DNA of 64,000 nucleotides. Source: Hofstenia miamia (Eukaryota; Xenacoelomorpha; Acoela). Every line of letters begins with the position of its first letter. Position 1 is the stretch's first letter. The notes under the pieces are model-generated. The model saw only the letters and a list, made by a program, of their open reading frames with translations. It was not told the DNA's origin and did not search any database. The DNA lies in the NCBI GenBank assembly GCA_004352715.1, contig SCFE01000050.1, positions 1,202,424 to 1,266,423 on the forward strand. Reading direction: 5' to 3'. Of the stretch, positions 1-12,066 are shown piece after piece. The position numbers were made by a program, and so were the translations under genes.

Positions 1-1045
1 TTAGTGACTGGCAGTTGGATTCCACTTTTTTTATTGCAACATCTAATGACTTGTTGGCGGAAAATATACAGGTATCATCTGCATATTGTATAAGATTGCA
101 ATTAGTATAAAAGTTCATATCATTGACATAGATATTAAACAGAAGAGGTCCAAGAATGGTTCTTTGCGGAACATCTTTTTCAATATACAGCCAGTCTGAA
201 GGTACTGAGTTGATTTTAACTCGTTGTTTCCTATTACTTAAGAAACTCGCAATTAAACTAGTACTATCGAGGGAAAATCCCATACGTTTTAGTTTTTTTA
301 TTAGTATGTCATGGTCGATTGAATCAAATGCCTTAGAGAGATCTAAGCATGCAATAGCAACATATTGTTGATCATCCAATGAATTTCGCCAGTTCTCTGT
401 TACCTGGATAAGTGCATCATTCGTTGAAAAACTTCTTCTAAATCCAAATTGGGTTGCAGAAAGCAGATTATGTTTTTTAATATGCTCGAACATTTGATTG
501 AATATTAGTCTTTCAAAAACTTTACTTATTGGGGTCGTGATTGAAATAGGCCTATAATTTAGTGGGCATGTTTCATCATTTTTTTTGTAAAGCGGAGTAA
601 CATGTGCTTCTTTTAAGCAGTCTGGGAATGTTTTGGATTTAATGCATTCATTAAAAATGTAGTTAAGAGGAATATTAATTAAGTGTGCGATTTCCTTAAG
701 TATCCATGTGGAAATATTTGACGGCCCACTGTATTTGCCGGATTTTAATTTGTTTAAGGCTTTGAGCATTTCATAACTAGTCGTAAATCTAAAGGTAAAA
801 TCGTGTGCATAAAGCTTTTCATTTTCAATATATTTTACATTATCCCCAGAATAGTTGCCCAAATTTACGAATGATTTGTTTAAAATATTGGAGATGTGAT
901 AAGGATCCTTCTGCAATTTGCCATAGTCGTCTGTTATAGCTATGAACTTATTGGTGACACGTTTATTGCGATTTGTCAGATTATGAATAAAACTCCATTT
1001 AGATTTTTGGGATAGCATTCCATTATATTCTTTTTTTATGTAGTA
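1..1045 (-). pseudogene. LINE reverse transcriptase domain (partial, runs off window)
   Basis: The minus frame whose codons start at plus positions 2, 5, 8 and so on is open from about 1045 to the window edge. It carries the RT landmarks in order: a pre-finger stretch with SGKYSGPSNI, TPISKVFERLI, GFRRSFSTNDAL, the first catalytic aspartate block LSKAFDSIDHDIL, and the catalytic box QYADDTCIF near 62-100 (YADD). In LINEs this domain copies the element RNA at the nicked target. The thumb and C-terminus are outside the window. A one-base shift near 1045 separates it from the upstream linker ORF. Confidence 0.88.
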
Positions 1046-1308
1046 TTATAGGCCTTACGATTTACTATGTTACAGAAGTTTCTAGCTCTCTTGTAGCGGT
1101 TGAAATTTACTTCACATTGGTTATTTAAGAAATTTTTATATGCTTGATTTTTCGCTCGAATGAGTGTTTTACAGTCGTCGGTAATCCACTCCTTAGAATT
1201 TTTTGAGTTATCTTTTGCTTTAGAGTTATTAGGATTTAATAAAACACGTTGTTCAGGGCAATATAAGTTGACATAATATTCAATAATTTTTAAAAGCTTA
1301 CTCATCAT
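1036..1308 (-). pseudogene. LINE linker between endonuclease and RT
   Basis: This is an open minus-strand stretch of about 90 codons, rich in Lys/Arg/Asn, with WITDDCKTLIRAKNQAYKNF and a following YKRARNFCNIVNRKAY segment. It is the basic, helical connector normally found between endonuclease and RT in CR1/Jockey elements (tryptophan followed by an Arg/Lys-rich helix). It is one frame off the RT that follows and one frame off the endonuclease that precedes it, so indels flank it on both sides. Confidence 0.7.
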
Positions 1309-1362
1309 TGCATTGGAATCGGTTGCTGTATAAACACATTGCCAGTTCTGATTTTAGTTTAT

Positions 1363-2638
1363 TTAGATTATCCTATTTCGAATACGGGTTGTAATCCATG
1401 TTTTCGATGTGTTTTCACTAGTCTTAGGTACACTTATTGATACTATGCAATGATCTGAGAAAGGGCATTCTGTTGAGTAAAATTTAAAATTAAAATCAGA
1501 TATTTCGGATGTAATGATGTAGTCGATTATTGTCCGAGAATTATGATTAAGTCTAGTAGGAATTTTCGTGTTTGCAGACTTCAAATTATACGCATTTAGT
1601 AAAGAATCTAATTTTGATTTTTCAGAGCCGACAAGATAATTAATATTCCAATCTCCGAGCAAGAGAACATCCTTATTTTCAGCACAAGCGATGGATAATT
1701 CAGTTTCCATTTGTTTGATAAATTCTGTCAAATACTTTTTTGAAGGGCAATATGATACATTGAGTAATTGCTTTTTGTAATGGGAGGTTCTAATTGGATT
1801 ATTTAATTCAATCCATAAACTTTCAAATTTAGAATTACAATTTGCGATATTATGTCGGAATTTTGGATTATATATTTTGGGAACAAGGAATAAGACACCG
1901 CCACCTTTGACCTTTTCTAAGAAATTATTTAAAGCTCTATCCCTACGAAATAATTTGTAAATCGAACTATCAAATGACCAATTTGAATCAGGGTCATCGT
2001 TACACAACCAAGTTTCTGAAATTCCTATGATTGTTTCATTTTGGAAATTTGCCACANATTGAGTAATTGCTTTTTGTAATGGGAGGTTCTAATTGGATTA
2101 TTTAATTCAATCCATAAACTTTCAAATTTAGAATTACAATTTGCGATATTATGTCGGAATTTTGGATTATATATTTTGGGAACAAGGAATAAGACACCGC
2201 CACCTTTGACCTTTTCTAAGAAATTATTTAAAGCTCTATCCCTACGAAATAATTTGTAAATCGAACTATCAAATGACCAATTTGAATCAGGGTCATCGTT
2301 ACACAACCAAGTTTCTGAAATTCCTATGATTGTTTCATTTTGGAAATTTGCCATAAACTGTCTGAATTGGTGGTATTTAGCAGCTAGATTCTGAAAATTT
2401 ATGTGGATATAATTAATCGAATTACTGGTGTTTAGTTTTGAGGCAAATGCTTTATAAAAAATGTTAGGACCCGGGTTTTTTCTATTCCCTGTGAAGAGAG
2501 AAGATAAAATAATATCAAGGCATAGAAGAGGCATTTTTTAAAGCTTAACATAATAAGAGGCAATTTCATTTTGGTTAGATGTAGATGTATTCTTAACCTG
2601 GATTTTACAATTACTTTATATAGTAAATTAATATGCAT
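1363..2638 (-). pseudogene. LINE endonuclease (exonuclease-endonuclease-phosphatase fold) with NPGP leader
   Basis: The minus-strand product shows the EEP catalytic signature: IGISETWL (catalytic Glu), VLLLGDWNINY (Asp/Asn), RTIIDYIITS and the terminal SDHCIVSIS (Asp-His). In LINEs this enzyme nicks the target DNA to prime reverse transcription. Upstream, near 2463-2490, a KNPGPN motif is preceded in a different frame by GIEK, resembling the 2A-like leaders of some CR1/L2 elements but shifted by one base in an A-run. The middle of the domain appears twice because of the duplication 1759-2054/2058-2353. Confidence 0.85.
1759..2353. repeat. Tandem 296-bp duplication around a single N (likely assembly overlap)
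   Basis: Bases 1759-2054 recur almost identically at 2058-2353 with a lone N at 2057. The duplicated text is the middle of the LINE endonuclease. A single N flanked by identical sequence is what an unmerged contig overlap looks like, so I treat it as an assembly artefact rather than biology. Confidence 0.85.
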
Positions 2639-2883
2639 TATTAGATAAAATTAGTAAATTTCTTAAACTGTGAAATTTCTTAACTGTGAAATTTCACTTG
2701 GTGATAACTGCGGTGGTAAAGCGGCAACTTCTGAGTATAAGTGAGTGTATGTTAGTGATTTTTGTTGTGTTTGATTAATTAGAAAATGGTGATAATTAGT
2801 TGGTGTATAAAAGGAACGGTTCGCGCTTTGAGCTTTGGGAAACGAAGCTCGTACGGATTGAGGGGCACCAAAGAATTCTTTGA

Positions 2884-3091
2884 NNNNNNNNNNNNNNNNN
2901 NNNNNNNNNNNNNNNNNNNNNNNNNNNNNNNNNNNNNNNNNNNNNNNNNNNNNNNNNNNNNNNNNNNNNNNNNNNNNNNNNNNNNNNNNNNNNNNNNNNN
3001 NNNNNNNNNNNNNNNNNNNNNNNNNNNNNNNNNNNNNNNNNNNNNNNNNNNNNNNNNNNNNNNNNNNNNNNNNNNNNNNNNNNNNNNNNNN
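2884..3091. other. Assembly gap, 208 N
   Basis: Run of N; no sequence is available. Confidence 0.99.
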
Positions 3092-3610
3092 TTTATCATC
3101 TGTCCAGAAATCGGTGATAAAAGTCGATAGTGTGAACACTCTATCTGCTTTTTTATCGGCTGATAAAAGTCGATAGTCTGAACGCTCCATCCGATTTTTT
3201 GGCAAAACAGCCAAATTACTGTCATCTGATAATTTATCAGCTGATAAAAGTCGATAGTCTGAACGGTACTAAAACTAGTCGAATAGCTACTTGAAACTAA
3301 TTGCTTACTTCTCAAGTAGGGAAAAACCTTCAAAAACGTAAATTATTGTCTTTGAAATATTTCAACTTCAAAATATGTAAACATTATTTACATTCCAAGA
3401 CAAACCAATCCATAAAGAGATGTTGTTGTTTTTCTTACTGTCAATCAAAAGATGATATTTTATCATCTGATAAAAATGATCGATTCTGAACGCTCTTCCA
3501 ACTCCGCATTTTCTGATAAAAAATCGGAGGATAAAAAATCGCCAATGTGAACGAAAATAATTGCATTTTCGATTAAAATCTGCTGATAAAAGTCGATAGT
3601 GGGAACACAC
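3092..3610. repeat. Cluster of GATAAAAGTCGATAG repeats with TTATCAGCTGATAA palindrome
   Basis: The motif GATAAAAGTCGATAGT followed by G/CTGAACRCTC recurs at about 3115, 3162, 3242 and 3585, with decayed versions near 3465 and 3520. At 3230-3246 the sequence TTATCAGCTGATAA is a perfect 14-bp palindrome, so units face each other. This looks like a small non-autonomous element or degenerate satellite. No terminal repeats or target duplication are visible, partly because the left side is lost in the N gap. Confidence 0.6.
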
Positions 3611-3670
3611 CTTAAGAAATCATCGCGGCCAATATATTGTAAAGGTACTGCAAGATTGTGCACATTATTT

Positions 3671-4578
3671 TTAATAGCCACCATGGGATTCCATTGGGGC
3701 CTGGTGAAGTCTTCTTAACTTTTCGGGAGCATATTCCGCCTGTTGCAAAGAAAATTGCAATGTACTGGTGACATTTATATCAACATAATTATCAATTGTA
3801 CATATATTGCAGAAATAATCATTCAATTCATCTACATCTGGCATGTTATTTGTTGCAATACGTTGATTACGAAATTGATTGACCTGTTTCCAAAAATTAT
3901 TGGAGTTGCGTCTGTCAGTAGATATTATTTTCTCAGTAATTAATCTTTTGATTTGTTCATTTAGTGTAGAAGCAGCTTTCATACGACCTTGTCTATTAGC
4001 CGTTCGTTTCTTTTTAAGAAGATATTTGACTCAGGGTGTTACACGTGGAGGGTCTTTTTTTATAGTATAACAATTTTTATTGAAAAACATATTTTGTAAC
4101 ACATTGTGAAAATCAACCAGTTTACTGCTTCATCAGTGTTTTCTATTGTATATAGCGGGCTGACGTCCATTGAAAAATTTAGAGAATGTTTATACATTGT
4201 CGAATGATCATGAAATGCTGCTAGAACTTTTCAACAGGTTGGTTATCCGGTTTTGCGACTAATGCGAGATGATCCCTTAAGTTTATGCTATATGAAACAG
4301 GATATAGATGAGGAGCAGTCGACAAGATAAAGACAAATTTGCTGAGTTTGCCTAGCAGGGTCAGTAAAAATGCAAGTTAGTGGAAGCATCGCCAAAAGAT
4401 CTTGGATGGGATAACTATTGATATCACTGCATATGGTGATAATTGCATTTGAGCAGTTACCCAATATATTGTCAACCGTTTGATTGATGTGTAATTTAAG
4501 TGAATCTTTTATTTTGCAATTTGAAGGATAATAAATTACACAAAAAGTAGATATGCAATTTGCACCGTAGAATTTCAA
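3671..4578 (-). pseudogene. Second LINE fragment: endonuclease C-terminal half and pre-RT linker
   Basis: The minus-strand ORF 4288-4578 reads like the second half of a LINE endonuclease (STFCVIYYPSN, then an IITICSDINSYP block at the GDxN position, then a PAR-Q-LYLVDC segment like the PTR-LDLI motif). ORF 3671-3982 (NNFWKQVNQFRNQR, then DVDELNDYFCNIC) matches the stretch just before RT. The two pieces are in order on the same strand, separated by about 300 non-coding bases. Sequence differs from the 1-2640 element, so this is another family. No RT core is present. Confidence 0.65.
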
Positions 4579-4599
4579 AAAAACTCACTGTTAGGGGGA

Positions 4600-5479
4600 T
4601 TTATTTGCTCAAGGTGTACACTTGACTAATATAAGACACCAACCCCTCCACAAGTTATCATTTCTGAAGACTTATATCATGATGTAATAATGTGTTATCA
4701 AAATCACTACGTAACCAAGTTTCTGCTTAAGTATATATATTCAAAGTCAAATTATGACTAAGTTTATTTTGGACAAAGCAATTAGATGCATGTTTAGTAT
4801 CATAAGAAGAAATTCCATTTAAGTCCATTTAATAATCTGCGTAGTATTATCTTCAATTTTTCGAGTATGAAATTTGCAATGTTATGTTAATACACTAGTG
4901 AAAAAAATGAAATATTAAATATGACGTTTCTTTGTCATCTAGAAAAGCATCTAAGATCAATTTCTATCAGGAAGGTTTTATTGGACATTTCACTATTACA
5001 TATGTCTTTGATCTTTTAAAAAACTTGCAAGGATTTTCAAAAATTTTATTCCCAACGTCCATTTTTCAATAAAAAAATTGAAAGTGTCTATTTCAAACAA
5101 GTTTTACACCAAAATAACTTAATCTATAAAACCATCTACGATGATGACTTATTGCTTTTACCTACTTTTAGTATATTCGAATAAGTAACAATAAGGCAGT
5201 GAGTATGGAAATTCAAAACAAAAATAATTATAAGACGAAACATTTTCTGATATCATGAAAGTGTTTGACTATTAGCAGCGATTCTAGAAGGAATTGTGCT
5301 ATTTATTAGCGAAATATTGAGAAAATTAGTAAGTTTGCTTTTTTCGTTATCGTTTTGGAAGGTTTACATTCTAGTCTCCCATTCCATTATATTCGTATTG
5401 TAACTCAGTGAAGTAGAAAATTCATATTCCATTTGTAAGAAAAAACTTTTTTGTATAAGTTATATTTTGCCAATAGGAG
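4600..5479. other. No recognisable gene
   Basis: AT-rich sequence with stops in all frames. I see no coding signal, RNA gene or terminal repeat here. Confidence 0.6.
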
Positions 5480-6456
5480 ATATTTAGCGAATGGCAATTA
5501 TAATTGTTGTTTGAATTTCGAATTTCAACCCAAAAACTTTCAAAAGTTGAGTCTTTCGCATGTATTACCGATGAACTTAACAAGGCTGGTGTTAACAATC
5601 AACATGATAATATAACTATTTGGAAAAACTCAAAGCCACATCATTTTGCCGTCTCATAAGGTTCCAGTATGCAAAAGAAGCAAAAGAAATAATTCAGCGA
5701 GAAGAAAAATATTTGAAATCAAAGGAAGATGAGCCAACAAAAATTGGAAATGTTTACATACATCATAATATTCATGTATTTCTAACCATGATTGATGACA
5801 AAGTTTCATCATATCTTTCAAATGAATGCAGTGCTACAGCTTATGCGGGGCCTCTCCAATTCAGATGAATAATATAAATAACATCAGAAATCGTAATGTT
5901 TATATTCAAAAAGTAAAATTTGGTTTTTCCACTCTACATACTTGGATAAGATGTATGAAGTGTTCACTTCATATAGCTCACAAAATTCCAATTCAAGAGA
6001 GACAAGCGCAAGTAAGTTCTCTTGATGAAAAAGAAGCAGTTAAGCAAACGGAGATAAACATTCAACAAAGATACAAAAATGGTCTTGGATAAATTATTAA
6101 TATGGCGAAAGCAGGTACTTCAAATAATAGAAACACAGCAAGAAGATTTTTCTAAAATTCTACTCAGATATCCGAAATTTATTGAAAATATTCATGCGAT
6201 CCCGTGTGGCATGTCTTGTGGTGTGTGTTTAAACATAATTGGTGAGTATATGGCTCAAAGTTTCCACAAAAAATTGATTCATGGATCAATGATAATTCAA
6301 ATTGTCAGCATTCCAATTGGATTATTATCAGAAGAAGCACAAGAAGCAAAGAATAAAGAATTCAAGAAATTATGGGAAGCACATACTAGCAGAGGTGCTT
6401 TGCTACATTTTGATGTGGAAGGGGGGGTTATAGAATTTACTAAAGAAGAATTTTAA
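5480..6456 (+). pseudogene. Degenerate ORF of an uncharacterised, transposon-associated animal protein family
   Basis: Three overlapping plus-strand frames (5620-5868, 5826-6092, 6079-6456) appear to be one decayed ORF. The last ends with a recognisable block, KKLIHGSMII then IPIGLLSEEAQEAKNKEF, then LWEAHTSRGALLHFDVE. From memory this resembles the C-terminal LIHG...LPIG.LSEEAQEARNKDF block of uncharacterised repetitive proteins in several invertebrate genomes; the biochemical function is unknown to me. The frame changes near 5850 and 6085 show it is broken. No terminal repeats were found to define an element. Confidence 0.5.
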
Positions 6457-6814
6457 CAAAAATAATACAATTGGTGGGATACACAATTGAAAATACATGG
6501 TGACAAGAATTAATAATAATGCTGAGCAGTTGTGTCATTTTCATGTTGCTAGTAACACGAATAAAATTTACTTTGTTTTGATATTTTAAGTCATGTTCCA
6601 TTTTTACAGTATATGATTTGTACACAAAAAAACTTGAAGCCCACACAACAGCCACTTCATAAAGAAATTGAATAAAACACAATACATGTATTAATAGTTA
6701 AACAAAACATTTTTGCACAGCACTCAATTCAGTTAGTTTTGTAAATTTCGATTTCTTGATCTGCATTTCAATTACTGAACGATGGTATAGTAGCCAGTTA
6801 TTAATTGAATCTTC

Positions 6815-9107
6815 AGCGTTAAAAAATTGGGAGGAGGTTCGTTTATACAAATAAACATTAGTGCTGACATTTTTTGGATATCAAGACCACTTCGCTTATA
6901 TGTACAGATCAAATTCATCTGTGAAAACCCACGTTATACTTCTGCTGAACTTATGGGTATGATTTTTACTAAATTCGAAATGTTTGATATAACAGAGGGA
7001 ACAACATTACCGTTGCTAAAAAATTCCCTAAATGACATCACATCATCTTTTTAAACGAAGATTGATTGCATAAGCGCAAAAACTTTTCTTCACATCTAGC
7101 CATGGTGTATGGATATTTGAAGGCCATTTTCCGGAAAAAGAACATCAAAGTCATTCATAATATTTTTAGTTTTTCTTCATCATTAAGTCGACTAGCAATG
7201 TTGTCCATTAATGCCAGAACAAACTGAGTTTGATTGAATGATGAACAGCCTGCTGGAGAAACACATTCATGCAGATCAACACCTTTTAAATTTTGTAGAA
7301 CTAAAAGTGGAAAATTTATATTGACCTTCTCTAACAGCAGATTTTATCTTTGCTAAACTATTAACTGTCCATTGGATGTGTTGAGTAGCCTTTAAATATA
7401 TAGTGATTTCTTTTTGTAGACATTCTGATAGCAATGACAACTGACCCAGACAATCCTTTAAAAGCGCAACATCCTCCACAAACTCAATGGTTGTTAGCAT
7501 TGAAGTTAAGGCTTTGTATGTTGCACGTTCTGTCGGCTTTACAGAGTGGTCTTTTGATAATTGGGAAAAAAGCTGATAGAGAGATGGATAATTTTTCCAG
7601 AAAACATTGACAGCCCGAAAAGAAGATGGTAAATCTTTTTCCTATTTTCAGAAATGGGTAGCCAAATGAATCTGATACTTCTCGTAATTTCCTAAAGTTA
7701 ATAGTGTTAAACAGGTCTTTTCCTATTTAATTATTATCACTTCACAAATATAGTTTAAGCAAACAAAATTAAACATTTTCAAATTTTTCTTCAAGTAGTT
7801 AATTTCAATAAAATGTGTTTTAGCATTTATAGCATTGTTATGATTTTAGATAGTTAACCTTAAACAACATGGTGTCCTTTTAAGAGGATAAATTACTTCT
7901 ACACAATTATAAAAAAAAGTTCTTCAAGCCTATTACGAAATTTGGTATACATGAGGCATGGACACATTTGTTGTGGAACATCCTTCAATGTATTGTTGAA
8001 AATTCGTACTAAAGCGCATTGTTATGTACTTCTGCACACTAAGAAAAGGCTAGGTATTAAAATTTAAAAAAATTAAGCGCAGGCTTAAATACCAGTTTTG
8101 CAGAACTGGAGAACATTAAATGCATCTTTTCAAATACCGTTTGTATGCTGCAAACCCCATTAATGGATGAAATGGAATCACGCACTGCCAATTCCAGGCG
8201 ATGATTGAGACAATGCCACATAATCAATTGAGGAAATTTATCCTTGAGACATGCTGCTACGCCGCTTTTTTTCCCAAGAAAAATAGACAAATCATCACTA
8301 GTTAAACCAATAAGTTGTTTACATAAGTATTCTTCAGAAAATCCATTTTCTTTTATTATAGACAAAAGACATGATAGAATACCAGGTGCATCTTGTGATA
8401 TTAATTCGCGAATATCAAGAAACATATTTTGAGGACCATCACTATCTTGCAAATAAACACGAATATAGCAAATTAGACATGCAAGTTTAAAAACTGAAGT
8501 TGCTTCGTCAATAATTAAAGATATTTTTTGTTGTTTTTCAATTAGTATTTTGCAAAGTTTTTTGCGCATCGATTTTGAAATACAATTCACCATTGAAGCA
8601 CAACTGTGGCGAGAATGCAAAATAATGCCCATATCACACCCGTTCTTTGAGTGGAGATCAACTAGATCTTCAAAATCAGGAAATGATCGATTGTTGTATG
8701 CAATATGCTATGCGGTGCACAAACATTTTCTGTGACAACTTTATGCTTGGGAGCCGACGTTAATATGGCTGATTGAATGGCACACTTAGACCTATCTGAC
8801 ACAATTTGCTTAGGTATGTTATGAGCTATGGAATTAGCATGTTTTGATATTTTCTTCCGTAGGGCTTTTGGTCATGGGACATTATATTACTATTTGACCA
8901 TTCTTTACTAACATGCACACCTTTGTCAGCCAATAATTTAATGGATTCAACATTGGAACATATCTTACATCCAAGTTTACCACCTTGTGTAGAATCAAGC
9001 CAATTATATGTACGGAAAAAATACTCACGTTGTGAGTTTGACCAACATGGCGGATTTTGACTGAGATTTGTGCCAATAATCGATTCATCAGAAACGGAGG
9101 GTGGCAA
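6815..9107 (-). pseudogene. hAT-superfamily transposase, KIAA1586-like, degenerate
   Basis: Minus strand, N to C. 9107-8826 carries a TTF/zinc-finger-like segment (CWSNSQREYFFRTYNWL, GGKLGCKIC). 8632-8057 carries the RNase H-like transposase core: ISLIIDEATSV with the catalytic-type Asp, FLGKKSGVAACLKDKFPQLI, then WHCLNHRLELAV. 7500-7276 continues with a DVALLKDCLGQLSLLSECLQ helix. Near 7000-6830 lies the hAT C-terminal dimerisation block (IPISSAEV, a stop, then RGFSQMN). Order and motifs fit the KIAA1586-type hAT proteins. Stops and frameshifts break it in several places, so it is a dead transposase. Confidence 0.8.
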
Positions 9108-9679
9108 TTGGCATGCTTTAGAAGCAACAGTTGTATCAAAATCAACTGATATTGATTGAGAATGAGTAGATTCTGGTTAGTTACTTGAAGATTCATTTAT
9201 GGAAGCAATACGAGAAAACTAGAAATATCAAGTTGACATCTCCGTTTGCAGAAAGGCTTGAACTGGACATGATATGACGCAAACTAAAACAATATCATAT
9301 TGAAAATGTATAATAGTATGAATGAATATTAACTGAAACAGTTTGTAGCATACAAATCAACGTCATAATACCAATAAGGTTAAAGTCAAAATGTAATATA
9401 TAATTCGAAATCAATATGTAAAGCACCATTCAATTGCAAGCTTCAAACAAAGAACAGAATATCATTAATTAAAATAAACATTAACGATAAAAGTGCATTT
9501 TTGCATGAAGTGGAATTTGATCATTGATATATTGCGTAATTGCAGGTTCCCAGATTCCATTTGAGTAGCACATGAAACCAAACCATCTGAATGGCTGCAG
9601 ATTAAGAATGTATCGCTCGCGTGTTCCCACCAGAACCATAATAGCAATCCTTTTTATAATAGAATGCTCTTACTTTAAA

Positions 9680-10112
9680 TAATTATTTGTCTCAGCTTAA
9701 TGCAAATTAGAATGAGGAAAATGCTTTATGTACATGGACTTAAATATAATAACTACATGTCTCACCTAACCGTATGCAGCCATTCTTAAAGTTGACTAAG
9801 AAATTATGTTTCTTGTTGGCCGCAAGCATTAGTAAACTAATGCCCATGTTTCACAGTTTTTGTCTACCATTGATGAGCCCCCTTGNNNNNNNNNNNNNNN
9901 NNNNNNTAATTATTTGTCTCAGCTTAATGCAAATTAGAATGAGGAAAATGCTTTATGTACATGGACTTAAATATAATAACTACATGTCTCACCTAACCGT
10001 ATGCAGCCATTCTTAAAGTTGACTAAGAAATTATGTTTCTTGTTGGCCGCAAGCATTAGTAAACTAATGCCCATGTTTCACAGTTTTTGTCTACCATTGA
10101 TGAGCCCCCTTG
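9680..10112. repeat. Duplicated 206-bp segment around a 21-N gap (assembly overlap)
   Basis: Bases 9680-9885 recur at 9907-10112 on either side of the N run 9886-9906. The near-identity points to an unmerged contig overlap. Confidence 0.85.
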
Positions 10113-11875
10113 CTTACTGCTTCAGCTGCTAAAATAGTCTAAATTATACCCACTCCCAACTTTCATATAACAGAGTGTAATAGAGTAAACTACTAGCACC
10201 AAAGGAACGTCTTATAATGATGTTGATTTGGCGGGTAAATAAATTATTAATGTTAACTGTCTAAGCCAATCAATAGTAAACTGTAATCATTCACTTGCTA
10301 GAATTCCGTATGTGTTTAAATACTAGAGTGGAAATAGATTCGAATTCGAACCTAATTCATACTCTGAGTTTAATTACCAAACCACCCACATGGTGAGTGC
10401 GACGTTTTGGCAGTGATTAATATCATATTTTGTTTAATTCGCAGTTTGCATGTATAATGGCAGGAAACCTAAAACGTTCAGTAATTAAACATAGTTAAAA
10501 TTACATGTAGGTTAACCAACTTTTCTAATAAGCATTTACAAACCTTACTTTAAATTATATATAAGTGAATTTTAAATAAACCAAAAAATTCGCAAACTGA
10601 ATGGAAAGCTAGCGCCCTCTTTGAGCACATGATTTTTTAAGTAGGGGGCTCCGCCCCACTTTCAAAACACCCCTGCCTACTAGAAAATGTTCCCGAGAGA
10701 AGACTAATGAGGTTTTGATGAGACGACTTCTCTGTTCTTCTACCCCTTATATTAATTCAATTAAAAAACCTAAATTAAGCAAGTCAAAGGAGCTACCTCC
10801 ATTAGCTATAACTTTGTTAGAATCATAATTACTGTTATTTGATAGAAAATTTGAATTATAAATGATTCAGGAATCATTCAATATATATCCGTATATATAT
10901 ATATATATATATATTATATTAGTTTTTGTTTTTATTTTTATAGATCTTTATGTAGCAAATCATTATATGATATAGATAAGTTTATATACATGTATTGTAT
11001 TAAGCATTACTTTCATCTTTGTTATGGAGGTTAACGTCATTTTTTGACTTATACACATGTTATGCGATTTTCAAAATATATAATAATATATCATTGGTTG
11101 AGGAAACATTTTTCGCGTATACATATTCTAAATAAACTCAATTTATTATAATTTCGCACTTTTTAACATTCCTACTAATTTCCCTGGCCCACTGTGCATT
11201 GCCATATTTCTTATACCTAAAGCAAATGATTGAACTTTTGAATTAATGGGAGATTTAAAAATTGGCCTCGAGTAAAAAGTTACTCGTAAATACTTGAAAT
11301 TGTTTACAATCAACTTTAAGATTATTATATGCAATTCTTCGCTGATTTGTTCAAATTTACTATCAAAGTGTGCAGATAGATTTTGAAATGAAACTAATTG
11401 CATGCATCAAATGCAGAATGATAACAGTTCAAATCTGTTTTGCCAGAAATGCAACAAAATTAGAACAAGAGGAATTTAAGCGAAAATCAGCATTGCAAAA
11501 TACATTTCAATGTAGATCATTAGAGTTTATTAATATTATTCGAAAATCAAAATAGAAATTACTGTAAATAACAAAAATAATTGTATTTAGGTAGCATTGT
11601 AAAAAATTAAAAATGCTAAAAAAATAAATATTGCACATGTGATAAATTTACAACACCAATAAAAAAATTAGTCAAAGTAGATTTAGAGATCAATGTTTGG
11701 CATACATTATATACACAAGAAACTTGTAAATTGTGGTAACACCAAAGTGGTTATGTAAGCACCGTTCTGATAACTAAAATTGTTAATTGACAAAGTTCGA
11801 AATTTGAAATTTAGAAGCTGTTAATAGCTGCTTTTGCTGAAATAACAACATCACATTGATGACTGGTGTAAAGCT
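10113..11875. other. Non-coding, AT-rich; no supported gene
   Basis: Contains an AT microsatellite at about 10891-10915 and short ORFs with no recognisable family (for example 11146-11403 on the minus strand). It lies just downstream of the CCM2 stop codon and probably includes the 3' UTR. Confidence 0.5.
10640..10673 (-). repeat. hAT-like terminal inverted repeat, single end
   Basis: Read on the minus strand the segment begins CAGGGGTGTTTTGAAAGTGG and continues with GCGGAGCCCCCTA, a typical hAT terminus, oriented upstream of the transposase at 6815-9107. It may be the 5' end of that element. I could not find a convincing partner repeat near 6800, so the assignment is tentative. Confidence 0.45.
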
Positions 11876-12066
11876 TTAAAGTTCAAGAGAACCCTGCCAA
11901 AACCCGCTGTCTGCTGGAATATTTGCAGGAACTGATGATTTCGATTTACTCCCAACCACTATCTCGACAGGTGAAGCGGAATTCGTGTCAATAATATCCA
12001 TCTCCTTCGACAACTCATCCAACATCGAATCGAATTCTAAAAATTCTGCCGGAAGCTCGTTTTTAT
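11876..12066 (-). CDS. CCM2: CCM2 coding exon 8 (residues 459-520 and stop), acidic C-terminus
   Basis: Acceptor ttttag, then KNELPAEFLEFDSMLDELSK and a final GFWQGSLEL before TAA. The FDSMLDELSKEMD helix corresponds to human WDRMISDISSDIEAL, the conserved acidic end of CCM2. 191 bp including the stop. Confidence 0.82.

Larger units (their letters stand above)
1..2640 (-). mobile_element. LINE (non-LTR retrotransposon) of the CR1/L2/Jockey group, degenerate, 3' end off the window
   Basis: Read on the minus strand, this block encodes an N-terminal NPGP-containing leader, an apurinic-like endonuclease, a linker and a reverse transcriptase, in the order expected for a CR1/L2/Jockey-group LINE. 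The 5' boundary near 2640 is inferred from loss of coding signal; the 3' end lies beyond position 1, so tail and target-site duplication cannot be seen. At least two frameshifts (in the A-run near 2475 and near 1045) and an assembly duplication break the reading frame, so this copy is not autonomous as assembled. Confidence 0.85.

Noticed and set aside
156-371. 71-codon plus-strand ORF
   Set aside because: Antisense shadow of the LINE reverse transcriptase, which has the catalytic motifs on the minus strand.
11146-11403. 85-codon minus-strand ORF downstream of CCM2
   Set aside because: No recognisable family, no splice context, and the CCM2 stop codon lies upstream of it.
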